38,615 nt of DNA from assembly GCF_016900895.1 (NCBI RefSeq), contig NZ_JAFEUN010000033.1, forward strand, positions 1 through 38,615, read 5' to 3'. Below the pieces are notes generated by a model. That model worked only from the letters and a program-made list of their open reading frames with translations. It made no database searches and was not told where the DNA came from. The stretch's first letter is position 1. Every line of letters starts with the position of its first letter. The DNA is from Parashewanella hymeniacidonis. GTDB taxonomy: Bacteria > Pseudomonadota > Gammaproteobacteria > Enterobacterales > Shewanellaceae. This document shows positions 27,252 to 35,385 of the stretch, in pieces. A program made the position numbers and the translations under genes.

Positions 27252-27426
27252 TGTTATCCATAACTTTTCTTGTAAGCACCTCATTATTATCTAAAAAAAG
27301 TGCATATTTCAAACATTAACTTTGGTATTACATCTTTAGAAACATTTAAAAATGAATCTTGTTAAATTAATGTGATAAGTTAGCGGCGTGATAAATCATG
27401 TATAAACAATCATAAAAGGAATTATC
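27252..27426. promoter_or_regulatory. Divergent promoter region, ABC operon / M16 protease
   Basis: This stretch of 175 bases must hold promoters for both sides. A direct repeat of GTGATAA at 27372-27378 and 27388-27394 has a 16-base period, and TATAAA follows at 27401-27406. Repeat spacing near one and a half helical turns would suit an activator or repressor, but no known motif was matched. Confidence 0.3.
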
Positions 27427-30156
27427 ATGACAACGGCGTTACGAACTAAAAAAACACTGCTGGCCAGTTTATTGGCTCTAGGGGCACTTTCATTCAATGC
27501 TTTAGCGGCAACGAAAGTGACAGAAGTTGAAGGCATTCAAGAGTATCAACTAGATAATGGCTTACAAGTTCTCCTTTTCCCTGATCAAACAAAAGAAACT
27601 GTAACCGTAAACGTGACTTATTACGTTGGTTCAAAGCACGAGAATTACGGTGAAACAGGTATGGCTCACTTACTTGAGCACCTTGTTTTTAAAGGCACAC
27701 CAAAGCACAAGGACATTCCTGCAGAGTTAAGCAGCCACGGTGCTCGACCAAACGGTACTACTTGGACTGATCGCACAAACTACTACGAAACTTTCGCAGC
27801 GACTGAAGAAAATATTAACTGGGCATTGGATATGGAAGCTGACCGAATGGTTAATTCTTTCATTGCCAAAAAAGATCTTGATAGCGAAATGACGGTAGTG
27901 CGTAACGAGTTCGAACGTGGTGAAAACAGCCCTTTCCGCATCACTTTACAAAACATGATGGCAGCGGCTTATATGTGGCATAACTATGGTAAATCAACCA
28001 TTGGTGCTCGTTCAGATCTTGAAAATGTTAAAATTGAAAATCTAAAGGCTTTCTACAAAAATTACTACCAGCCTGATAATGCAACCTTAATCGTTGCAGG
28101 TAAGTTTGACGCTGACAACATGATCGATAAAATTGAAGATTATTTCAGTGTTATTCCTAAGCCTGAGCGTGTAATTCCTCCGCTATACACTCAAGAGCCA
28201 GCACAAGATGGTGAGCGCTTAGTAACCGTTCGTCGTGTAGGAGACGTACAGCTTGTTGGTACTATGTACCATGTTCCAGCAGGTTCACATGAAGATTTTG
28301 CCGCGTTGAACGTACTGAGTGAAGTACTGTCCTCTACACCAAATGGTCGTCTATACAAAAAACTTGTTGAATCGAAAAAAGCATCTCAAGCCTTTGGTTT
28401 TAACTTCCAGTGGCAAGATCCAGGTGTGGCTATCTTTATGGCAGAAGTTGATAAATCAGCTGATTTATCAAAAGTTCAAGACAGTATGATTTCAACACTT
28501 GAAAGCATTAAGAGCTCTCCAATCACTGATAAAGAAGTTGAAACAGCTAAGCGAACGATTTTGAAGAACTTAAAGTTAGCCTTTAATTCTTCAGAAAAAG
28601 TAGCATTAGAGATCAGTGAGTGGATTGGTCAAGGCGACTGGCGTTTACTATTCTTAAACCGTGATCGAATGGAAAACGTCACCAAAGAAGACGTACAGCG
28701 CGTAGCTGAGAAGTATTTAACTCAGAACAACCGTACAACGGGTCGCTTTATTCCAGCTGAGAAACCTGAGCGTGTTGAAATCCCTCAGGTTAAAGATGTA
28801 AAAGAAATGCTTAAAGACTACAAAGGCCGTAAGCAAGTAGCTCAAGGTGAAGCATTCGATCCGTCACAAGACAATATTGATAAGCGTACTGAAGTTTTAA
28901 CACTTAAGTCAGGCGTTAAAGTAGCCTTACTTGAGAAGAAAACACGTGGCGAATCTGTTGTAGTTCGTGTTTCTAGTCAAATGGGTGATCTAAAGCACCT
29001 AATGGGTATGAACATGGCAGGTGACGCAACTGGCAGCATGCTAATGCGTGGTACTGAGCGTTTAAACCGTGAAGAGCTTAAAAATGAGTTTGATAAACTA
29101 GAAGCCACAGTTCGTATTGGTGGTGGTAGTGAAAATGCCACAGCCAGTGTGGAAACCACAAAAGCGAACTTAAGCAAAGTACTCAAACTCGTTGCTGAAG
29201 TGTTAAAAACACCCGCTTTTGATAAAAAAGAATTTGATCTCTATAAAGGCCAAGTAAAGGTTGCTGTAGAGCAAAACTTACAAGACCCTCAACGTCTTGC
29301 GTTCAACGCTTATAGCCGTCATCAATCGCCATTCCCTAAGGGGCATCCAGCTTACACGCCAACTTTCGAAGAGCAACTAGTGTCTCTTGATAAGCTAAGC
29401 CTAAAAGATGTGAAAAAATTCCATAAAGCGTTTTACGGTGCAGACCACATGCAAATCGCCATTATTGGTGATTTCGATAAATCTGCGGCTGTTAAACAGT
29501 TAGAAAAACTGACCAAGGGCTGGGATAGTGAAGTTGCTTATAAGCGAGTAAATCGTCCGTACGAGAAACTTACTGTTGAAAATTTAAAGTTTGATACACC
29601 AGACAAAGAAAATGCGACTTTTGTTGCATCACTTTCTTTACCAATTGGCTATAGCAGTGCTGATGCTCCAGCAATGACAGTTGCTAACTATATTCTTGGG
29701 GGTGGTTTCTTAAATAGCCGTTTGGCAACTCGCCTTCGTCAAAAAGATGGCCTAAGTTATGGCGCTGGTTCATTTATGAATCTAAGTCGTTTCAATGAGC
29801 GTGCATCTCTTGGCGCATATGCTATTTGTGCACCGCAAAACTTAGCTAAAGTAGAAAAAGGCTTTAAAGAAGTTATCGAAAAAGTGATTAAAGATGGCTT
29901 TACTCAGGAAGAATTAGATGCAGCAAAGTCTGGTTTACTTCAAAGCTACAAAGTGAGCCGTTCACAAGATAAAGAACTTGTTGGCACGCTTGCCCTTAAC
30001 CTTCGTCTAGATCGTGACATGCAGTTTAGCAAAGAATTTGAGCAAGGCATTAAAGACTTAACCGTTGCTGATATCAATAAAGTCTTCAATAAATACATTA
30101 AGCTTGAAGATTTCACTTTGATTCAAGCGGGTGATATGTCAAAAGTAGAAAAGTAA
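27427..30156 (+). CDS. M16 family zinc metalloprotease, periplasmic
   Basis: The protease has 909 residues. A signal peptide (1-~27, ending NALA) directs it to the periplasm. The inverted zinc motif His81-Leu-Leu-Glu84-His85 is intact, and Glu161 (VVRNEFERGEN) is the likely third ligand, about 80 residues on. A second, non-catalytic M16 half (about 480-890) lacks an HxxEH but contains RLRQKDGLSYGAGSF, the substrate-contact loop of the inactive half. Such fused enzymes degrade peptides in the periplasm. Stands alone, with a strong terminator behind it. Confidence 0.93.
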   Translation: MTTALRTKKTLLASLLALGALSFNALAATKVTEVEGIQEYQLDNGLQVLLFPDQTKETVTVNVTYYVGSKHENYGETGMAHLLEHLVFKGTPKHKDIPAELSSHGARPNGTTWTDRTNYYETFAATEENINWALDMEADRMVNSFIAKKDLDSEMTVVRNEFERGENSPFRITLQNMMAAAYMWHNYGKSTIGARSDLENVKIENLKAFYKNYYQPDNATLIVAGKFDADNMIDKIEDYFSVIPKPERVIPPLYTQEPAQDGERLVTVRRVGDVQLVGTMYHVPAGSHEDFAALNVLSEVLSSTPNGRLYKKLVESKKASQAFGFNFQWQDPGVAIFMAEVDKSADLSKVQDSMISTLESIKSSPITDKEVETAKRTILKNLKLAFNSSEKVALEISEWIGQGDWRLLFLNRDRMENVTKEDVQRVAEKYLTQNNRTTGRFIPAEKPERVEIPQVKDVKEMLKDYKGRKQVAQGEAFDPSQDNIDKRTEVLTLKSGVKVALLEKKTRGESVVVRVSSQMGDLKHLMGMNMAGDATGSMLMRGTERLNREELKNEFDKLEATVRIGGGSENATASVETTKANLSKVLKLVAEVLKTPAFDKKEFDLYKGQVKVAVEQNLQDPQRLAFNAYSRHQSPFPKGHPAYTPTFEEQLVSLDKLSLKDVKKFHKAFYGADHMQIAIIGDFDKSAAVKQLEKLTKGWDSEVAYKRVNRPYEKLTVENLKFDTPDKENATFVASLSLPIGYSSADAPAMTVANYILGGGFLNSRLATRLRQKDGLSYGAGSFMNLSRFNERASLGAYAICAPQNLAKVEKGFKEVIEKVIKDGFTQEELDAAKSGLLQSYKVSRSQDKELVGTLALNLRLDRDMQFSKEFEQGIKDLTVADINKVFNKYIKLEDFTLIQAGDMSKVEK

Positions 30157-30174
30157 TTTAATTGCTTCTATTTG

Positions 30175-30205
30175 AAAAATGCCGAGAATTTTCTCGGCAT
30201 TTTTA
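30175..30205 (+). terminator. Intrinsic terminator after the M16 gene
   Basis: GCCGAGAA (30181-30188) pairs with TTCTCGGC (30191-30198). An A run precedes and a T run follows (ATTTTTATTT), the classical intrinsic terminator form, active mainly on the plus strand. Confidence 0.9.
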
Positions 30206-30293
30206 TTTAAACATGAGGTTAATTGTTGTTCATTTAAAATATGAAGTTGGTGAAATATCTTATAATCTAACAAAATCTTGTTAAATTTTATGT

Positions 30294-31679
30294 ATGACAA
30301 CTTCTTCTGTCTTTGTAAAACCTATTTCACCAGCTTGTGGATTAAACCACGAGTACTCCCCTTTAACTTTAGGTAAATTTAGATACCAAATTGATACTAT
30401 ATGTCATGACTTTTATATCGATGCCTCAAAAGAATTATCAAATGAAGAGATAGATGAATTAAAAAAATTGTGTTCAGAAAGGTTTGATGAACCATTACTA
30501 CACCCCGAACTAACAAAAAAGCCCAATAACCCACGATTAGAAACACTTTTAAATGAAATCGGCTCACCATATGTAACACAATGTTCAACTCGATATAACT
30601 GTGATGGCTTTAACACTTGGTTTCCGAGCTTGGATGTTCCTTTCTATGACACTAGAAATACCGTCGAAAAATATAAAGGGATGCTAGGAGCCATTGTTGA
30701 CCATAAAATACAAGCTAAAGAGCACTCATCTCAGTTTGCTTCTCTAGCAACTAAATCTAAAACTGGCTCAGGTTTTAAATTTACCAATCGATCGTTATTA
30801 CTGATTGAGCGTTTATCCGCACTAGAGTTATTTATAAATCAAGTTGGGCAAGAGACTAAACTCGATCAAAAAACACTTTCACTTCTTGATAAATTTCTCA
30901 AATACTCAATAAGTCAGCTGATTAACGAGCATTGTGACGTCGTCAGTTATCAAGAAATAGCAGCAGCCTTAAATGTTGAGCAAATAAATGATGTGAGTGA
31001 AATTGGCTTTGAAGGTTCTAATAAACTCTCAGTACAAATTGTTCGGCTCTGCTTCAATATTGAAACGTCATTATTAAGAAATCATTCTCCAGTTTTTGAC
31101 TCATATTCAAAGGAGTTTTCAGAACTTATTAAATCATTCCCTTATCAACCTGTAGAAATATATTCTGCTAAAGGTCATCTCACCAAGTCTCTGGTTCGTG
31201 CTGAATCAAACTTAACTGAAGCAGAGGAATATTCAGCATTACCTAAATCAGAACATCGTTCTAAAGGTTCTGATGCGCAGGCTGATAAAACGATAGAGAA
31301 ACATGGAACTGAGGCAATTTATGTTTCTGCATATATGGACTCTAGAGATACTCGCTTTATAGGCTCACAGTTCGAAGAAGTATTTTTAATTGTAATTGGC
31401 AGGGTAAATCACGGAGAGTTTCAGAAATTAAAACAGGATTGCGGAAGTGAAGATAGACTTTGCCAACTCTATAAACTGGAAGTCGACGGTTTTACTCCTA
31501 GATTCGTCGATGATCAAGTCTCTTTATACTGTTTAAATGTACAACCAAGTGAGTTAAAAAAAGTTCTTTCACAAATTCCTAAAAAATATAATTGCCAACA
31601 AATAGGCATTAAACCCACCTCTAAAGCTGCTCATAATCAAACTGATGATTTTCTGTTTACACCAAATGGTATTGTTTAA
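30294..31679 (+). CDS. Unrecognised 461-residue cytoplasmic protein
   Basis: The gene starts at an ATG, with no clear ribosome-binding site seen in the AT-rich upstream sequence. No signal peptide or membrane segment is present. Residues ~1-140 are compact with Cys, Trp and Tyr (ACGLNHEYS, CHDFYIDASKEL, NTWFPSLDVPF). Residues ~155-300 are mostly helical (SLLLIERLSALELFINQVG, LLDKFLKYSISQLINEH). A polar, Lys/Ser/Glu-rich linker (~310-345) leads to a C-terminal block of ~110 residues with alternating hydrophobic strands (EVFLIVIGRVN, VSLYCLNVQPSEL). No family was recognised, so no function is proposed. It sits alone between the M16 gene and the GH97 gene. Confidence 0.75.
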   Translation: MTTSSVFVKPISPACGLNHEYSPLTLGKFRYQIDTICHDFYIDASKELSNEEIDELKKLCSERFDEPLLHPELTKKPNNPRLETLLNEIGSPYVTQCSTRYNCDGFNTWFPSLDVPFYDTRNTVEKYKGMLGAIVDHKIQAKEHSSQFASLATKSKTGSGFKFTNRSLLLIERLSALELFINQVGQETKLDQKTLSLLDKFLKYSISQLINEHCDVVSYQEIAAALNVEQINDVSEIGFEGSNKLSVQIVRLCFNIETSLLRNHSPVFDSYSKEFSELIKSFPYQPVEIYSAKGHLTKSLVRAESNLTEAEEYSALPKSEHRSKGSDAQADKTIEKHGTEAIYVSAYMDSRDTRFIGSQFEEVFLIVIGRVNHGEFQKLKQDCGSEDRLCQLYKLEVDGFTPRFVDDQVSLYCLNVQPSELKKVLSQIPKKYNCQQIGIKPTSKAAHNQTDDFLFTPNGIV

Positions 31680-31755
31680 TTGAATACGTATGTAACCACT
31701 TCTGAAAAAATAAAAGATTAAGTAGTCTGGAAGAAAAATTCAAGGATAGACCATT

Positions 31756-33798
31756 TTGCTAAAACGACTACTTTCTCTATGCCTAATATGCAGCTCAGCA
31801 GCAGCTCAAACCTTAAGTGTTACCTCACCAAATAAACAAATATCTTTAACACTTTCAGATGATTCAGGCAGCCCTGAATACTCAGTATCATTTGACAGAA
31901 AACCTGTTATCGAATCATCCAAGTTAGGTTTTATTTTTAAAGCACAACCAGAACTCTCGAATGTACTTAAAATTGTCCGTTTAGATACTTCATCAAGGAA
32001 TTCGAACTGGGAGCAACCTTGGGGAGAACAAAGAGTCATCAATGATCACCACAATGAGCTATTTGTAGAGTTACAGACACAAGATCATCGAAAGTTAAAC
32101 TTGAGGTTCAAAGTATTCGATGACGGCTTAGGTTTTCGTTATGAATACCCACAACAAACAAATTCAGAGAAAATTGAAATAGTAAAAGAGTTAACTGAAT
32201 TTAAGTTTGCAGATTCAAACGATATGACTGGGTTTTGGATACCAGCTAAAGGCTGGAACCGTTACGAATTTTTGTATTCTAAAACTCCATTGCAAAATGC
32301 CTCTCACGTAAATACGCCTTTCACTATTAGATCTACCAATGGTGCTCATATTAGTATTCATGAAGCTGCATTAGTTAACTATCCATCCATGACTCTTAAG
32401 CAACAAAGACTGGGGACCTTTCAAGCCGATTTAATCCCTTGGTATGATGGCAGTTTGGCAAAGTTACAAGGGAGTTTTAAAACGCCTTGGCGAACAATTC
32501 AACTTGCTTCAGATGCCAAAGGGTTATTGAACTCTCGTCTCATTTTAAATTTGAACGAACCTAACAAACTCGGTGATGTGTCGTGGGTAAACCCAGGAAA
32601 GTACATCGGAATTTGGTGGGAGATGCATATCGGCAAAGCAAGCTGGGGCACAAAATCAAATATTCCTCACGGTGCCACAACTGAAAACACTAAAAAATAC
32701 ATCGATTTTGCTGCTGAACACGGTTTCGATGGTGTATTAGTTGAAGGCTGGAACAAAGGTTGGGATGGTTCGTGGTTTTTAAATGGGGATGTTTTCAGTT
32801 TCACCGAAAGCTATCCGGACTTTGACCTGCCAGCCCTCACCAATTATGCAAAACAAAAAAATGTGAAAATAATTGGGCATCACGAAACTTCGGGTAGCGT
32901 GACTAATTATGAAAAGCAGATGAACGACGCTTTCAAACTGTATAAAGATCATGGTGTAGAACAAATTAAAACAGGCTATGTTGCTGACGGTGGAAAAGTA
33001 AAACGTACGGACGCAAACGGTGTCATTCGCCATGAATGGCATGATGGCCAATTTATGGTTAACCATTATCTAGAAAGTGTGAAAACTTCAGCTAAGTATC
33101 AAATTGCCATTAATACCCACGAACCTATCAAGGATACTGGCTTACGGAGAACCTACCCTAGCTGGATATCACGTGAAGGTGCAAGGGGCCAAGAGTTTAA
33201 TGCTTGGGGGAATCCGCCAAACCCACCTTCTCACATTCCTATGTTGACTTATACTCGTATGCTTTCAGGGCCTATGGATTTTACCCCTGGAATATTCGAC
33301 CTGTCTTTTAATGGTTTGGATGAGGATGCAAATCGGCCACAAACCACATTAGCTAAACAGCTGGCTACTTATGTTGTGCTTTATAGTCCAATTCAGATGG
33401 CAGCAGATCTACCTGAAAATTATTTAGAGAAAAAAGATGCTTTTCAATTTATCAAAGATGTACCCACCGATTGGGAAAAGAGCATAGCAGTGGATGGAGA
33501 AATTGGAGAATTTGTAGTATTTGCTCGTCAGGAGCGTAAATCGAAGAAATACTCAGGAGAAGATTGGTATCTGGGGGCTGTAACCGATAATAAAGCAAGA
33601 ACCATCAAAGTTGATCTTGATTTTCTTGAACCTCAGAAAAAGTATATTGCTCAAATCTACCGAGATGGTGAACAAGCAAATTGGAAAACTAATCCCTATG
33701 ACCTAGTCATCGAGTCAAAGCAGGTAGATTCAAGCAGTCAGCTAACTATAAAGCTAGCGAGTTCTGGTGGTGCAGCGATCAGATTTAAAGCTATATAG
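31756..33798 (+). CDS. GH97 glycoside hydrolase (probable alpha-glucosidase)
   Basis: The enzyme has 680 residues. A signal peptide (1-~17) exports it. The N-terminal beta-sandwich (SVTSPNKQISLTLS), the (beta/alpha)8 catalytic barrel and a C-terminal beta domain follow the GH97 architecture. Catalytic-site Glu residues appear as Glu330 (VEGWNKGWD), Glu377 (HHETSG), Glu456 (NTHEPIKDTG) and Glu480 (REGARGQEF). Their spacing (47, 79 and 24) is close to that of SusB of Bacteroides for E391, E439, E508, E532, which marks the inverting alpha-glucosidase clade rather than the retaining alpha-galactosidase clade. Start is a TTG with AGGA upstream. Not flanked by a susCD-like pair; periplasmic or secreted alpha-glucan use is the likely role. 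Confidence 0.88.
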   Translation: MLKRLLSLCLICSSAAAQTLSVTSPNKQISLTLSDDSGSPEYSVSFDRKPVIESSKLGFIFKAQPELSNVLKIVRLDTSSRNSNWEQPWGEQRVINDHHNELFVELQTQDHRKLNLRFKVFDDGLGFRYEYPQQTNSEKIEIVKELTEFKFADSNDMTGFWIPAKGWNRYEFLYSKTPLQNASHVNTPFTIRSTNGAHISIHEAALVNYPSMTLKQQRLGTFQADLIPWYDGSLAKLQGSFKTPWRTIQLASDAKGLLNSRLILNLNEPNKLGDVSWVNPGKYIGIWWEMHIGKASWGTKSNIPHGATTENTKKYIDFAAEHGFDGVLVEGWNKGWDGSWFLNGDVFSFTESYPDFDLPALTNYAKQKNVKIIGHHETSGSVTNYEKQMNDAFKLYKDHGVEQIKTGYVADGGKVKRTDANGVIRHEWHDGQFMVNHYLESVKTSAKYQIAINTHEPIKDTGLRRTYPSWISREGARGQEFNAWGNPPNPPSHIPMLTYTRMLSGPMDFTPGIFDLSFNGLDEDANRPQTTLAKQLATYVVLYSPIQMAADLPENYLEKKDAFQFIKDVPTDWEKSIAVDGEIGEFVVFARQERKSKKYSGEDWYLGAVTDNKARTIKVDLDFLEPQKKYIAQIYRDGEQANWKTNPYDLVIESKQVDSSSQLTIKLASSGGAAIRFKAI

Positions 33799-33833
33799 TC
33801 AACGACTCATATAAGCGTACCTCTTATAATTGT

Positions 33834-33863
33834 GTGGCAACTATCACAAAATAACGTTGCCAC
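33834..33863. repeat. Perfect 8-bp inverted repeat
   Basis: GTGGCAAC (33834-33841) and GTTGCCAC (33856-33863) pair around a 14-base AT-rich loop. No T tract follows, so it is not a typical terminator for the GH97 gene. It lies ~100 bases before the paired DnaA boxes in the same intergenic region. Confidence 0.5.
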
Positions 33864-33964
33864 TTGACAAACCAAAAAAACCACAAACCATTAGCGCAAA
33901 AGCATTTAAAATTAACCACTTAAAATTTAAACCAAAAACCATCAACATAGTTGCCCACAGATTT

Positions 33965-33997
33965 TGTGGATAACTTTTTATTTTTGTTTTATCCACA
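33965..33997. promoter_or_regulatory. Two perfect inverted DnaA boxes
   Basis: TGTGGATAA at 33965-33973 (the complement of TTATCCACA) and TTATCCACA at 33989-33997 both match the strict DnaA-box consensus TTATNCACA, in opposite orientation with 15 bases between. The ~100 bases to the left are A-rich on the top strand with AAACCA repeats. It lies upstream of the small lipoprotein gene, within a stretch without a supported gene (33799-34079). Confidence 0.75.
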
Positions 33998-34079
33998 AGC
34001 TGAAACCTTATTCGAACAAGTTGTTAAAAGTGATAGCATGTTATATAACGTTATAAAAAAGCAGGAAGAGCCAACAACA

Positions 34080-34511
34080 ATGAGATGGATAGTTCTATGT
34101 TTAACAATTTTTATCTTTGGATGTGATCAATCATCTTCTGTGTCTGCCAAATCTCCAGAAGCAAAATCCATTGAATTTTTGGATAATATCTATAATAAGC
34201 GAGATGTAAAAGCAGCAATGACGTTGGTTAACCCAAGGCTAAAAGATCTCCTTAAACACTATCATATCGCCTCCTCGGTTCAACGCCATATGCTCAACTT
34301 ACCAATGACCAATGTTCAATTTGAAGTTGATGACGTCGACATCGATTTTTTCAGAAAGTTTTCTACTGACGTAAAGGTCAAAGTAAAACTACTAGGGTTA
34401 AAAGGTGGAGAAAAGTGGATGGACGATAGAACCCTGAGGTTAATAAAACAGCAAGGCCAATGGGTTATCGTGGATATTATTCCAGAAAAACATTGGGTTT
34501 CTACTCAGTAA
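34080..34511 (+). CDS. Small lipoprotein, function unknown
   Basis: With the ATG at 34080 the protein has 143 residues. It starts with Met-Arg-Trp-Ile-Val-Leu and a lipobox Phe-Ile-Phe-Gly-Cys ending near residue 15, so it is exported and lipid-anchored. The mature domain (~30-140) has the mixed helix/strand profile of a small NTF2-like or DUF4878-like fold (SIEFLDNIYNKRDVKAAMTLVNPR at its start, QGQWVIVDIIPEKHW at its end). A longer frame opening at 33951 covers the DnaA boxes and lacks a signal, so it is rejected as start. No close family was recognised. Confidence 0.7.
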   Translation: MRWIVLCLTIFIFGCDQSSSVSAKSPEAKSIEFLDNIYNKRDVKAAMTLVNPRLKDLLKHYHIASSVQRHMLNLPMTNVQFEVDDVDIDFFRKFSTDVKVKVKLLGLKGGEKWMDDRTLRLIKQQGQWVIVDIIPEKHWVSTQ

Positions 34512-34625
34512 AAATATTATTCTCTAAGAGATAGCTTGAGATCTTCTTAATAAATTTTTTTGTTAGAAAAACGTATTCTATAAGGTCTATAGTTAGCAAC
34601 AGAGTCTCCTATTGTTGTTGTAGAA

Positions 34626-35099
34626 ATGAAGAAAAAACTTTTACTTTTACTGTCTCATCTTTTGTTCGGAATCGTTGGTTTTGCCGTGGGTATTTATGCA
34701 CTCCCAATACTCACAGCCTCCAAATCTCCTAGCCCTCAAGCAATCTCTTCCAAGATGTCTGACGCAAAGTATACTGCTGAGTTCAAGCGTAGCCTCACTG
34801 ACAGTGATTTATTTCATTGGGGTGATGGACTGCTTTCAGTTAGTGAACGCAACATCGCCTTCAAAGGCAAGCTTGCACCTGGCCCAGATTATCGCCTCTA
34901 TTTGTCTCCAAAATTTGTCGACACTGAAGTTGACTTCAAGAAGCATAAACATCAAATGACTCAAATTGCGAGTATTAACTCATTCAATGGGTTCATTGTT
35001 AATGTTCCAGAAGATGTAAATATAAGTGAATTCAACAGTGTGATCATATGGTGTGAGACATTTGGTGAATTTATTACGGCAGCTAAATACAAACAGTAA
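34626..35099 (+). CDS. DM13-domain protein, membrane-anchored
   Basis: The protein has 157 residues. An N-terminal hydrophobic segment (MKKKLLLLLSHLLFGIVGFAVG) acts as signal or anchor. Residues ~55-155 match the DM13 domain: DSDLFHWGDGLLSV, GPDYRLYLSPKFVDTEV, and SEFNSVIIWCETFGEFITAAKY with its single conserved Cys. DM13 is thought to carry electron-transfer or redox chemistry through this Cys; that is a family-level proposal. Starts at an ATG and stands 114 bases after the lipoprotein gene, possibly co-transcribed. Confidence 0.8.
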   Translation: MKKKLLLLLSHLLFGIVGFAVGIYALPILTASKSPSPQAISSKMSDAKYTAEFKRSLTDSDLFHWGDGLLSVSERNIAFKGKLAPGPDYRLYLSPKFVDTEVDFKKHKHQMTQIASINSFNGFIVNVPEDVNISEFNSVIIWCETFGEFITAAKYKQ

Positions 35100-35385
35100 T
35101 TTATCAGCCTGCTTCAGCCTTAATTAACAATACGCCTCACCGTTAAGTGCAGTGTTTGTTCACTTCTGTATGTTAAGAATCAAAATCGGTGATTTTTTGT
35201 ATAATTTTACATCAAACAATCTAAAACGCTCTTCCTATAACATAGTAATTACATTACTTTAGCACTTGTCTTTTTAACAAAGTTCTAATACTTTTATTTA
35301 GGTCTTTTTTCCGATCAAAATATATCTCGAAATTATTTAAATTAATTGCATTCAAATATTTTACGCTTTTTAGAGGGAGCTAAAG

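Noticed and set aside
33951-34079. Upstream extension of the small lipoprotein frame starting at 33951
   Set aside because: It covers both DnaA boxes, has no signal sequence at its own start, and the lipobox signal begins at 34080.
33834-34079. Chromosomal replication origin (oriC)
   Set aside because: Only two strict DnaA boxes and no dnaA, dnaN, gidA, mioC or parAB neighbours; kept as a DnaA-site finding instead.
35305-35320. CCGAT at 35311-35315 as the -10 of a flagellar sigma-28 promoter for the chemotaxis receptor
   Set aside because: The bases about 15 upstream are CTTT rather than TAAA, so only half of the consensus is present.
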